DNA of 5,614 nt, from assembly GCA_031255425.1 (NCBI GenBank), contig JAIRSN010000268.1:1-5614 (forward strand), written 5' to 3'. Made by a program: the position numbers and the translations under genes. Source of the stretch: Dysgonamonadaceae bacterium. GTDB taxonomy: Bacteria; Bacteroidota; Bacteroidia; Bacteroidales; Azobacteroidaceae. Under the pieces are notes generated by a model. It searched no databases and was not told the origin of the DNA. It worked only from the letters and a program-made list of their open reading frames with translations. Shown piece after piece: positions 1 through 5,614 of this stretch; the first letter of the stretch is position 1; every line of letters starts with the position of its first letter.

Positions 1-990
1 AAGCAGCCGGCGGGCGGTTTCGATCAGCGTATCCTTGTTGTTTTGGGCGTCCCGGTCGGATAGGCCGACGAATATATCCGGCTCGATGCCAAACTCAATC
101 TGTTGCATCTCCGCGTCGTACATGGGACACGCCGAAAAACGTACCGCCCATCCGTTGGGCAGTTCGGAACTGAAAGGCAAGCCGCTTCCGCCGCCGGTTT
201 TGTCGCCCAGGATGGTTACGTTGGGCGCCAGGCGCATGGTGTTGACAAAGTCGTTGGTCGCGCTGTAACACCGGCGGTTGACCAGAACAACCACCGGCTT
301 TTGGTACCTTAACCGTCCGGACGGCTCGATGTACAGGGGGTGGGGCTTGGAAAAATCGTTGTGCCCTTTTCCGGTTTTGTGCCGGATGTACCCGGTCAGG
401 GTTTTCTCGTTGAAGAAACGGGACGCCAGTTTATCGGAATTGGTCAACATGCCGCCGCCGTTGTTCCGCACGTCGATAATTATGCCGGAACAGAGACCGA
501 GTTTCTCTATAATGTAATCCAGGTTGCCGTTCCCTATCTCCGACGAGAAGTCGGCGCAACGGAAATAGCCGATGTTGTCTTCCAGAATTTTGTAACGAAT
601 GCTTCCCGCAATCCGGTAATCGTCCCCCAGCAGGCTGTCTATCAGTTCCTGTTTGTAATTATACGGATAATCCTCAAACCATTTCCAATACCTGCCGAGA
701 TCGAAAGGAGACGACAGGTTGACATGCCCGTCTTTCAGTTCGCCGAGCATTTCGTTGAGCAGCAAAAAGAGCGATTCCTGATTCATCCGGTTATTTATCC
801 GCTGTTTGTATTCGGTATAAATCCGGTTCCAGTCAACGTCCTTGTATTCGAAGAAACAATAATGCTCGTCCATGATTTTCCACAGCGCTTCGAAATTGCC
901 GAGGGCATTGTTTTCGTATTCCTCCACCTCCATACAGGCATGAAAGGGGAGAAGCAGGAGAATCAGGGCGTAAAACAAGCGCTTTTTCAT
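1..990 (-). CDS. S41 family peptidase lipoprotein, C-terminus cut by window edge
   Basis: Probable serine peptidase of family S41 (tricorn/C-terminal-processing type), anchored in the cell envelope; its substrate is unknown. Translating the minus strand from the ATG at 988-990 gives 330 residues with no stop before the window edge, so the 3' end is missing, though probably only a short piece. A lipoprotein signal is visible: MKKR, a Leu-rich core, then FHA-Cys19. Residues about 28-90 resemble the helical tricorn C1-type domain and end in LKDGHV, where His89 is the likely catalytic histidine. The peptidase core follows: GYFRCADFSS, then IIIDVRNNGGG, then the nucleophile motif YSATNDF with Ser243, then GDKTGGG and GIEPDI with Glu303. 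I see no PDZ domain between the N-terminal domain and the core. The start codon overlaps the stop of the lactonase gene in an ATGA, which indicates translational coupling. The family call is firm; the catalytic assignments of His89 and Glu303 come from family knowledge. Confidence 0.9.
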   Translation of the reverse strand, partial: MKKRLFYALILLLLPFHACMEVEEYENNALGNFEALWKIMDEHYCFFEYKDVDWNRIYTEYKQRINNRMNQESLFLLLNEMLGELKDGHVNLSSPFDLGRYWKWFEDYPYNYKQELIDSLLGDDYRIAGSIRYKILEDNIGYFRCADFSSEIGNGNLDYIIEKLGLCSGIIIDVRNNGGGMLTNSDKLASRFFNEKTLTGYIRHKTGKGHNDFSKPHPLYIEPSGRLRYQKPVVVLVNRRCYSATNDFVNTMRLAPNVTILGDKTGGGSGLPFSSELPNGWAVRFSACPMYDAEMQQIEFGIEPDIFVGLSDRDAQNNKDTLIETARRLL

Positions 991-2111
991 TCGATCCATT
1001 TCAGGCATACCGGTTTGTCGACTGGGATTTCCTTGCCGGAACGATGTAACAATCCGGTATCCGGATCGATTTCGAAAATTTGAATCGAATGGCTGTCGCG
1101 ATTGGCACAAAGAAGGAATTTCCCGTTCGGAGTGAGGATAAAATTGCGCGGGTGAACGCCTGTTTCCTGATAGCCGGCGCGCGTCAAGGTCCCGTTTTCC
1201 GGATCAACGGAAAACACGGCGATCCCGTCTGCTTTCAGGCGGTTGGAAGCATAAAGGTATTTCCCGTCGGGGGAGAGGTGAATGTCGGCGCTCCCTTTCG
1301 GACCGCTACCGGCAGTTGTATCGGATGCAATGTACTGAACGACGGACAGGCGCCCCGCTTCCTCGTTGAGGACGGCGACGGTTCCGGACAGTTCATTGAT
1401 ACAGTACAGCAGGTGTCCGTTGGGATGAAACGCCAAATGCCGGGGACCGGAACCGGCTTGCAAATGCAGCGTGCGGCGGCTGTCCGGGCGCAGGAGGCTT
1501 TCTGTTCCCGCCTGTACATCCAGCGAATGGATTTCGTCGCGCCCCAGGTCGGTCACCCAGAGGGACTGCCCGTCCGGCGCAAACACCACCGAATGGATAT
1601 GCGAGGGCGTGCTTTCCGATGCCGGATGCAACGCGATGTTTTGAAGGAGCGGCCGGATGCAGCCGTCTTTGTGCAACGGAAAGACGGAGAGGTTGCCGCC
1701 GCTGTAATTGGCGGTAACTAAGAAAGACCCGTCCGGAGCGATTGAAATATAACACGGGTCGGCGCTTTCCGTAAATTGGTAGTTGATCCGGCTCAGCGTC
1801 CCGGTCAACTTGTCGAACGCAAAGGAACTGACGGCGCCGTTGGCGGTTTCATTGACCGAATACACCCGTTGCCCGTCCGGCGAAACCGCCAGGTACGACG
1901 GATTGACCAAGTCTTTCACATCGCTCACGTAAGCGAAATCGCCCGTTTGCGTATCAAAATCATACACCGACAGCCCGGAAGTTGTTCCGTCGGAATACGA
2001 GCCGACGATAAGATAGAGCCGGTCGTTGTTCCGGCTATCGGGCGTTTTCGGGGACTGGCAAGCGCACAAGGCAAGGAGAAATAACACACTGTTTTTCAAG
2101 GCAGAATTCAT
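987..2111 (-). CDS. Lactonase family beta-propeller lipoprotein (6-phosphogluconolactonase-like)
   Basis: A 374-residue exported protein of the lactonase family (the 7-bladed propeller fold of YbhE-type 6-phosphogluconolactonase). Residues 1-18 form a lipoprotein signal ending in Leu-Cys-Ala-Cys18, so the protein should be lipid-anchored in the envelope. That makes a role in the cytoplasmic pentose phosphate pathway unlikely. Repeated blade signatures of the form hydrophobic-x-(S/A/T)-P-(D/N)-G followed by a Tyr/Val-rich strand occur near residues 76, 124, 177, 228, 279 and 327. Family-typical pieces include SHIHSVVFAPDG (170-181), GPRHLAFHPNG (222-232) and GVHPRNF (318-324). The substrate cannot be deduced: many such proteins are annotated as 6-phosphogluconolactonases from the fold alone. 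The ATG at 2109-2111 lies one base after the exonuclease stop, and its own stop overlaps the S41 start, so it is the middle gene of a three-gene unit. Full length, with no sign of damage. Confidence 0.9.
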   Translation of the reverse strand: MNSALKNSVLFLLALCACQSPKTPDSRNNDRLYLIVGSYSDGTTSGLSVYDFDTQTGDFAYVSDVKDLVNPSYLAVSPDGQRVYSVNETANGAVSSFAFDKLTGTLSRINYQFTESADPCYISIAPDGSFLVTANYSGGNLSVFPLHKDGCIRPLLQNIALHPASESTPSHIHSVVFAPDGQSLWVTDLGRDEIHSLDVQAGTESLLRPDSRRTLHLQAGSGPRHLAFHPNGHLLYCINELSGTVAVLNEEAGRLSVVQYIASDTTAGSGPKGSADIHLSPDGKYLYASNRLKADGIAVFSVDPENGTLTRAGYQETGVHPRNFILTPNGKFLLCANRDSHSIQIFEIDPDTGLLHRSGKEIPVDKPVCLKWIE

Positions 2112-2112
2112 C

Positions 2113-2883
2113 TTATTTATTAAAAGCCGATCGTAATTTAATCCCGGTAAGAACCTTTTTGGTATGAAGCGTGAAATCGCCTTGCATAATCCACCCGTAA
2201 TAGCCCGGATCTTCTCTCAACACCTCCTCCACGAGCCGTCCTTTGTATTTCCCGAAATTAATAACTTCCTGTTTTTTCTCATTGTAGACCACCCGTCCGG
2301 CAAAATCCACATTGTTTGTAAAAGAAGAATATTCGGCAAGAAAAGTCATGTCGTTTTTCAGGTCGGAGTATCGATCCAGTTGCGCCTTCAACACTTCGTA
2401 GGTCGCCTTCGTATCGGCTTCGGCGCTGTGCGCATTTTCCAGGTCCTTGTCGCAGTAAAATTTGAAAGCGGCTGCCAATGTACGCTGTTCTTTCTTGTGG
2501 AAGATGGTCTGCACGTCGATAAATTTTCTTTTCATCAAATCAATCTCTACGTCGGCGCGCAAAAATTCTTCCGCCAACAAGGGAATATCGAACCGGTTGG
2601 AATTGTATCCCGCCAGGTCGCAGCCTTCGATCTGTGCCGCCAACGACTTGGCGATCGCCTTGAAGGTCGGGGCGTCTTTCACATCTTCGTCCTTGATTCC
2701 GTGAATGTTGGATGCCTGCGGCGGAATGGGCATCTCAGGATTAATCCGCTTTGTTTTGGACTCTTCGTCGCCGTTCGGATATACTTTCAGGTAAGAAATT
2801 TCGACAATCCGGTCGGAGACAATATTAATGCCTGTCGTTTCGAGGTCGAAAAAGACAATGGGGTTTTTTAAATTCAGTTTCAC
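2113..2883 (-). CDS. DnaQ-like DEDDh 3'-5' exonuclease with ExoX-like C-terminal region
   Basis: A 256-residue cytoplasmic exonuclease of the DnaQ/PolIII-epsilon superfamily, removing nucleotides from 3' ends with two metal ions. All DEDDh motifs are present: Exo I FFDLETTG with Asp13 and Glu15, Exo II NSNRFDIPLL with Asp99, and Exo III HSAEAD with His152 and Asp157. The HGI segment at 61-63 is also typical. Residues about 195-256 (INFGKYKGRLVEEVLREDP and beyond) look like the C-terminal region of exodeoxyribonuclease X-like proteins, so it may act in repair or proofreading rather than as the replicative epsilon subunit. The start is GTG at 2881-2883: the upstream frame reaches a TAA within seven codons without an ATG, and the protein begins MKLNLKNPIVFFD at the expected distance from motif I. 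It lies downstream of dnaN in the same direction, separated by a terminator. Its TAA stop is one base from the lactonase ATG. Confidence 0.93.
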   Translation of the reverse strand: MKLNLKNPIVFFDLETTGINIVSDRIVEISYLKVYPNGDEESKTKRINPEMPIPPQASNIHGIKDEDVKDAPTFKAIAKSLAAQIEGCDLAGYNSNRFDIPLLAEEFLRADVEIDLMKRKFIDVQTIFHKKEQRTLAAAFKFYCDKDLENAHSAEADTKATYEVLKAQLDRYSDLKNDMTFLAEYSSFTNNVDFAGRVVYNEKKQEVINFGKYKGRLVEEVLREDPGYYGWIMQGDFTLHTKKVLTGIKLRSAFNK

Positions 2884-2925
2884 TTCTTTGAATATTATGG
2901 ATTAAGTAATGACAGGAATGGATTG

Positions 2926-2980
2926 AAAAAAGATGAACGAAGGACTGCCGCCCGGAGGCAGGCACCCTTCTTCATTCATC
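2926..2980 (-). terminator. Intrinsic terminator of dnaN
   Basis: Read on the minus strand, a hairpin follows the dnaN stop by 13 bases. The outer stem pairs 2970-2980 with 2932-2942 (11 pairs including one G-U). An inner GC stem pairs 2957-2961 (CTGCC in the transcript) with 2945-2949 (GGCAG) around a 7-base loop, with a small asymmetric internal loop between the two. Six consecutive T residues follow directly (2931 down to 2926). Hairpin plus immediate U-run is the standard Rho-independent layout. Confidence 0.85.
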
Positions 2981-2993
2981 CTTTGGTTTTCTG

Positions 2994-4118
2994 TTACTCG
3001 CTGAGCATCATCGGCATCAACAGCATCAGCAAGTCTTCGTCCGCTTCGTTTTCCGCCGGAAGGACCAGCCCCGCGCGGGCAGGATCGGCTAATTGAAGAA
3101 TGACTTCTTCCGACGATATATTGCTTAAAATTTCGATAAGATACGTTCCCTTGAACCCGATACTCATCACATCGCCGTCGTAGACACAGGCGACGGTTTC
3201 TTCCGCCGAAATCGAAAAGTCAATATCCTGTGCGGAAATGAAAATACTGTTGGCGGAAATGTTCAGTTTGATCAGGCTGTTGGCGGAATTGGAGAACACC
3301 GTCACGCGCTTCAAGGCGTTCAGGAAGTTCAGGCGGTCTACATTTACTTTGTAGGGATTCTGTTGCGGAATAACCCCGTTGTAATTCGGGTAACGCCCCT
3401 CGATCAGGCGGCAGACCACCACAAAATGCGCCATGGTGATATAGGCATTGTTGGCATCGAAACCGATGGTCACGTTTCCTTCTTCGCGGGGAAGAATGGT
3501 TTTCAGCAGGTTTGCCGGCTTTTTGGGAAGGATAAACGCCGAGGGTTCGCTGTTTTTCACGCCCAGGTTTTTGAAGCGGACCAATTTATGCCCGTCGGAA
3601 GCGACAAACGTGAGGTGTTCGGGGGTAATATCGAAATAGACGCCGTTCATCACGGGACGAAGTTCGTCGTCGCCGCCGGCAAAAAGCGTCCGGGAAATAC
3701 CGGTCAACAAGTCCGGAGCGCTCAGGACCAAGCTGGCAGCCTCCTCGTTCAGCGGTTTGGATTGCGGGTATTCGTCGCCCCGCTGTGCGATAAAATTGTA
3801 CTTACCGTTTTCGTAATAGATGAACAATTCCAATGTTTCTTCGTTGATTTCGAACGTGACGGGCTGTTCCGGCAGCTCCTTCAATGCGTCTATCAAATTC
3901 TTGGACGGGATGGCAAACGTGCCTGCCTTTTCCACGTCTTTTACTTCGACGGTCGTCATCATGCGGGTTTCGCTGTCGGCTGCCGTGATGGTCAACTGTG
4001 TTTCCTGGAGTTCAAATAAAAAACAATCTAAAATAGGGATCGAATTTTTGGATGCGATCACTCTGCCTACTGTTTGTAAATGGCTTAATAACAAATTACC
4101 GGATACTACGAATTTCAT
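2994..4118 (-). CDS. dnaN: DNA polymerase III beta subunit (sliding clamp)
   Basis: The 374-residue beta clamp, which dimerises into a ring around DNA and tethers DNA polymerase III and other replication and repair proteins. The length fits the family (E. coli 366). Three clamp domains of about 120 residues can be followed. Recognisable motifs are RPVMNGVYFD (154-163), ASDGHKLV (173-180, E. coli ATDGHRMA), CRLIEGRYPNY (236-246, E. coli SRLVEGRFPDY) and the C-terminal MPMML (368-372), which forms part of the pocket that binds clamp-binding peptides. The acidic stretch ENEADED before LLMLLMPMML is typical of Bacteroidetes clamps. The ATG at 4116-4118 is preceded by an A-rich stretch with no Shine-Dalgarno site, and a promoter-like box lies about 36 bases upstream. 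dnaA does not adjoin it here: the upstream neighbour is a glycosyltransferase and the downstream one an exonuclease. The gene is bracketed by a promoter and a terminator, so it is probably transcribed largely alone. Confidence 0.98.
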   Translation of the reverse strand: MKFVVSGNLLLSHLQTVGRVIASKNSIPILDCFLFELQETQLTITAADSETRMMTTVEVKDVEKAGTFAIPSKNLIDALKELPEQPVTFEINEETLELFIYYENGKYNFIAQRGDEYPQSKPLNEEAASLVLSAPDLLTGISRTLFAGGDDELRPVMNGVYFDITPEHLTFVASDGHKLVRFKNLGVKNSEPSAFILPKKPANLLKTILPREEGNVTIGFDANNAYITMAHFVVVCRLIEGRYPNYNGVIPQQNPYKVNVDRLNFLNALKRVTVFSNSANSLIKLNISANSIFISAQDIDFSISAEETVACVYDGDVMSIGFKGTYLIEILSNISSEEVILQLADPARAGLVLPAENEADEDLLMLLMPMMLSE

Positions 4119-4153
4119 ACTGTCTGTTTTTTTTATGATTTAATTTTAGCTCA

Positions 4154-4161
4154 CAAACTTA
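4154..4161 (-). promoter_or_regulatory. Bacteroidetes-type -7 box of the dnaN promoter
   Basis: The minus strand reads TAAGTTTG, an exact match to the Bacteroidetes -7 consensus TAnnTTTG, 35 bases before the dnaN ATG. A looser -33 candidate (GTTGTTTC) lies about 20-25 bases further upstream, at about 4181-4188. Transcription would begin near 4147 and give a short A-rich leader. The -7 match is seen; its use as a promoter is inferred. Confidence 0.6.
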
Positions 4162-4202
4162 CATAAATTTTTCGGATTTCGAAACAACCTTCTCACATTT
4201 TC

Positions 4203-4218
4203 GGGGCAAGCCTGCCCC
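4203..4218. repeat. GC-rich hairpin between the glycosyltransferase gene and dnaN
   Basis: A perfect 6-bp inverted repeat, GGGGCA/TGCCCC, with a 4-base loop, beginning 24 bases past the glycosyltransferase stop. It is followed on the minus strand by GAAAATG, not a T-run, so it is a poor Rho-independent terminator by sequence. It may still stall polymerase or protect the 3' end of the glycosyltransferase transcript. It lies about 42 bases upstream of the dnaN -7 box. Confidence 0.55.
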
Positions 4219-4241
4219 AACCGGTTGCGCGAAGGAAGCGT

Positions 4242-5348
4242 TTAATCCTCCCATGCGGTCAGGGTTTGCGCGAAATGTTCCCACGACAGGGATTGTTTTT
4301 CGTTCCGGATGCCGGCGAGGTAACGGTCTTTGCCTTGCGCGAAAAGTTGTTCGATTCCGGACGCCAAACTTCCGGAATCCGGCAGGCATGCCACGCCCGT
4401 TCCGGCGGTTTCGAGGGTTTCCTTCAAGCCGCCGACACCGGTCGCTACCACCGGAACCTCAAAATGATACGCCACCGGGATAACGCCGCTTTGCGTAGCG
4501 GACTTGTACGGCAAAACCAGGCAGTCGGCGGCGGAAAATAAAACCGGCACTTCCCGGTCGCCGATGTAACGGTTGATCACTTTCACCCGGTCCCGGGCGG
4601 CGGACTGCGCGATCAGCTTCCCGTATTTGTCGAAAGGCCCGTAGGACTCGCCGGCAATCAGCAACTGGTACGATTCGTCCAGCAATGCCATCGCCTCAAT
4701 CAGCAGGTCTAAGCCCTTGTAATCGCGGATCAGCCCGAAGAACAGCAGCGTTTTCCGTCCGGCAGCCAGTCCCAGTTTCTCCCGCGCTTCGGTGGGGGAA
4801 ATTTTTTCTCCGAAATGATTGTATAAAGGATGCGGATGCAGGCGGTAACGGGCATCCGGCTGAAGCGCCAGCAGGTCTTTTTGCACAATCGTACTCATCA
4901 CGAGAAAATGCGTACACGAACGGAAAAACATCCGGGCGAGCGTTTTATCGAAAAACCGGGGTTCGTGCGGAATCGCATTGTGCAGCAGGACGGCAATCTT
5001 CATCTTCCCGTTCAGGCGGCGGGCGATGCAAGCGTACGCCGGCGCGAGAAACGACATCCAGTAAGCCACGACCAGGACATCCGGGTGATACGCGGCAATG
5101 GCATCCGCCGTTTTCCGGTAAGAGCAGGGGTTGACACTGTCCAGCAACCTTTCGGCAGGAACGACCGTTGCCGCATCGTCCGCCGTTACATACTGCGTCT
5201 TGCCCGGGAAAAGCATTGCCGGGTAGAGGCGGGCAAAAGAAAAGGCTTTTACCTCGTGGTCTTTTTCCAGCGCTTTGTACAGCGAAGCGCTGAACTGCGC
5301 GATGCCTCCACGATAAGGATAAAACGGCGAAAGGAAAGCAATTTTCAT
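4242..5348 (-). CDS. GT4-type glycosyltransferase (GT-B fold)
   Basis: A 368-residue retaining glycosyltransferase of the GT4/glycosyl transferase group 1 type, which transfers a sugar from an activated donor, probably to a cell-surface polysaccharide or glycolipid; the donor and acceptor are not readable. The N-terminal Rossmann half starts MKIAFLSPFYPYRGGIAQF with the glycine loop at 13-16, and HNAIPHE is at 123-129. The C-terminal donor-binding half has LLFFGLIRDYKGLDLLIEA (201-219) and a segment from LPYKSATQSG through YHFEVPVVATGVGGLKE to 310. The usual E-x7-E motif is not present in its standard form. No transmembrane segment is visible, so it is likely cytoplasmic or peripherally membrane-bound. 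The ATG at 5346-5348 is preferred over an in-frame TTG at 5373-5375, because the family's first strand begins at KIAFLSPF and the TTG lies inside a promoter-like box. No other polysaccharide gene is visible beside it. Confidence 0.92.
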   Translation of the reverse strand: MKIAFLSPFYPYRGGIAQFSASLYKALEKDHEVKAFSFARLYPAMLFPGKTQYVTADDAATVVPAERLLDSVNPCSYRKTADAIAAYHPDVLVVAYWMSFLAPAYACIARRLNGKMKIAVLLHNAIPHEPRFFDKTLARMFFRSCTHFLVMSTIVQKDLLALQPDARYRLHPHPLYNHFGEKISPTEAREKLGLAAGRKTLLFFGLIRDYKGLDLLIEAMALLDESYQLLIAGESYGPFDKYGKLIAQSAARDRVKVINRYIGDREVPVLFSAADCLVLPYKSATQSGVIPVAYHFEVPVVATGVGGLKETLETAGTGVACLPDSGSLASGIEQLFAQGKDRYLAGIRNEKQSLSWEHFAQTLTAWED

Positions 5349-5372
5349 CTGTTTGTGTTTTTTTGTTTGCTG

Positions 5373-5380
5373 CAAATGTA
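5373..5380 (-). promoter_or_regulatory. Bacteroidetes-type -7 box upstream of the glycosyltransferase
   Basis: The minus strand reads TACATTTG, an exact match to TAnnTTTG, 24 bases before the ATG at 5348. A transcript would start around 5366 with a leader of about 20 A-rich bases. No good TTTG-like -33 element is seen 19-21 bases upstream, so the promoter would be weak or activator-dependent. The box supports the ATG over the upstream TTG as start. Confidence 0.55.
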
Positions 5381-5426
5381 CGACATTAACCGGATTATTT
5401 CTTCTTTTAATCAGTTGTAAAATAGC

Positions 5427-5444
5427 TTTTGCCCCGGGGCAAAA
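5427..5444. repeat. Perfect 18-bp palindrome, possible operator
   Basis: TTTTGCCCCGGGGCAAAA is identical on both strands with no spacer. It lies about 47 bases upstream of the glycosyltransferase -7 box. With no loop it would form only a strained hairpin, so a binding site for a dimeric regulator is at least as likely as an RNA structure. No regulator gene is in the window. Confidence 0.55.
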
Positions 5445-5468
5445 CCTTAAATTCAGTTGAAATGGGAT

Positions 5469-5490
5469 TTGCGCCTTGCGGTTGCGCCGC
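5469..5490. repeat. Short tandem TTGCG repeat with small hairpin
   Basis: TTGCGCC (5469-5475), TTGCG (5476-5480) and TTGCGCC (5482-5488) follow one another with 6-7 base periodicity. GCGG (5478-5481) can also pair with CCGC (5487-5490) around a 5-base loop. It lies in the non-coding leader; function unknown. Confidence 0.4.
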
Positions 5491-5495
5491 TAAAT

Positions 5496-5573
5496 AAAAA
5501 AAATCCGGAAGCAAAAAGCACTGTTTTCGCCCGGTTTTAGAGCCAAAAGCAAGCTCGGCCGCCGGAAAAACAG
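5496..5573 (-). other. Nested inverted repeat followed by a T-run; possible terminator or attenuator
   Basis: Three nested complementary pairs are visible: CTGTTTT (5521-5527) with AAAACAG (5567-5573), CCGG (5531-5534) with CCGG (5562-5565), and GAGC (5540-5543) with GCTC (5553-5556). On the minus strand, eight T residues (5503 down to 5496) follow 17 bases after the structure. That gap is long for a classic terminator. It could end a gene lying off the right edge, or act as a leader structure for the glycosyltransferase. The pairing is seen; the role is inferred. Confidence 0.4.
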
Positions 5574-5614
5574 ATGATTGCAATACGGATTTAACTTATT
5601 TTTTTTTGCTTTTT

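Larger units (their letters stand above)
5349..5614. other. Non-coding leader at the right edge
   Basis: These 266 bases hold no open frame with recognisable protein features on either strand. They contain the -7 box, the palindrome, the TTGCG repeat and the nested inverted repeat, and end in a nine-T run (5599-5607, plus strand), which reads as an A-tract upstream on the minus strand. No tRNA, known riboswitch or CRISPR repeat is recognised. Confidence 0.6.

Noticed and set aside
340..1083. Plus-strand open frame of 247 codons opposite the S41 peptidase and the end of the lactonase gene
   Set aside because: It is antisense to a gene with clear S41 motifs, crosses a gene boundary, and its translation shows no recognisable domain or signal.
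2164..2871. Plus-strand open frame of 235 codons opposite the exonuclease
   Set aside because: It mirrors a gene with complete DEDDh motifs; the translation looks like antisense sequence and resembles no family.
3363..4019. Plus-strand open frame of 218 codons opposite dnaN
   Set aside because: It lies wholly inside the antisense of an unmistakable clamp gene and has no promoter or domain.
4203..4218. GC-rich hairpin as a standard Rho-independent terminator of the glycosyltransferase
   Set aside because: No T-run follows on either strand, so it is listed only as an inverted repeat.
4830..5420. Plus-strand open frame of 196 codons opposite the glycosyltransferase start
   Set aside because: Arg-rich, low-complexity antisense translation with no motif; the glycosyltransferase on the other strand explains the open frame.
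5599..5607. Nine-T run as a plus-strand terminator
   Set aside because: No good stem directly precedes it on the plus strand and no plus-strand gene is present to terminate.
5445..5614. CRISPR array, tRNA or insertion-sequence end in the right-hand leader
   Set aside because: The repeats are too short and irregular for CRISPR, no cloverleaf can be drawn, and no transposase fragment or target duplication is visible.

Overview
The window reads as chromosomal DNA from a member of the Bacteroidetes, most likely order Bacteroidales, with roughly half G+C. Four things point there. The DnaN ends in an acidic stretch followed by LLMLLMPMML. Two upstream regions carry close matches to the Bacteroidetes -7 promoter box TAnnTTTG. 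The start codons are preceded by A-rich sequence rather than Shine-Dalgarno sites. The lipoproteins and the S41 peptidase are of types common in that group. Genus cannot be read from this sequence.

All five genes lie on the minus strand, so transcription runs from the right edge to the left. First comes a 266-base leader (5349-5614) with no gene but several dyad symmetries, including a perfect 18-bp palindrome at 5427-5444 and a nested inverted repeat at 5521-5573. It leads into a GT4-type glycosyltransferase (4242-5348). A 123-base gap holds a GC-rich hairpin and a promoter-like box, followed by dnaN, the sliding clamp of DNA polymerase III (2994-4118). A 110-base gap holds a convincing intrinsic terminator for dnaN. 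After it come three tightly packed genes: a DnaQ-like DEDDh 3'-5' exonuclease with an ExoX-like C-terminal region (2113-2881/2883, GTG start), a lactonase-family seven-bladed propeller lipoprotein (987-2111), and an S41 (tricorn/CPP-like) peptidase lipoprotein (1-990) that runs off the left edge. The last three are separated by 1 base and by a 4-base ATGA overlap, so they almost certainly share one transcript.

The replication pair (clamp plus exonuclease) is a familiar Bacteroidales neighbourhood. The two lipoprotein genes attached behind the exonuclease have no obvious link to replication; they look like envelope proteins placed in the same transcription unit. I found no mobile element, CRISPR array, tRNA or rRNA, and no clear sign of a wholly new system. 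The points most worth a second look are the structured leader at the right end, the lipoprotein pair behind the exonuclease, and how that three-gene unit is expressed just behind a strong terminator.
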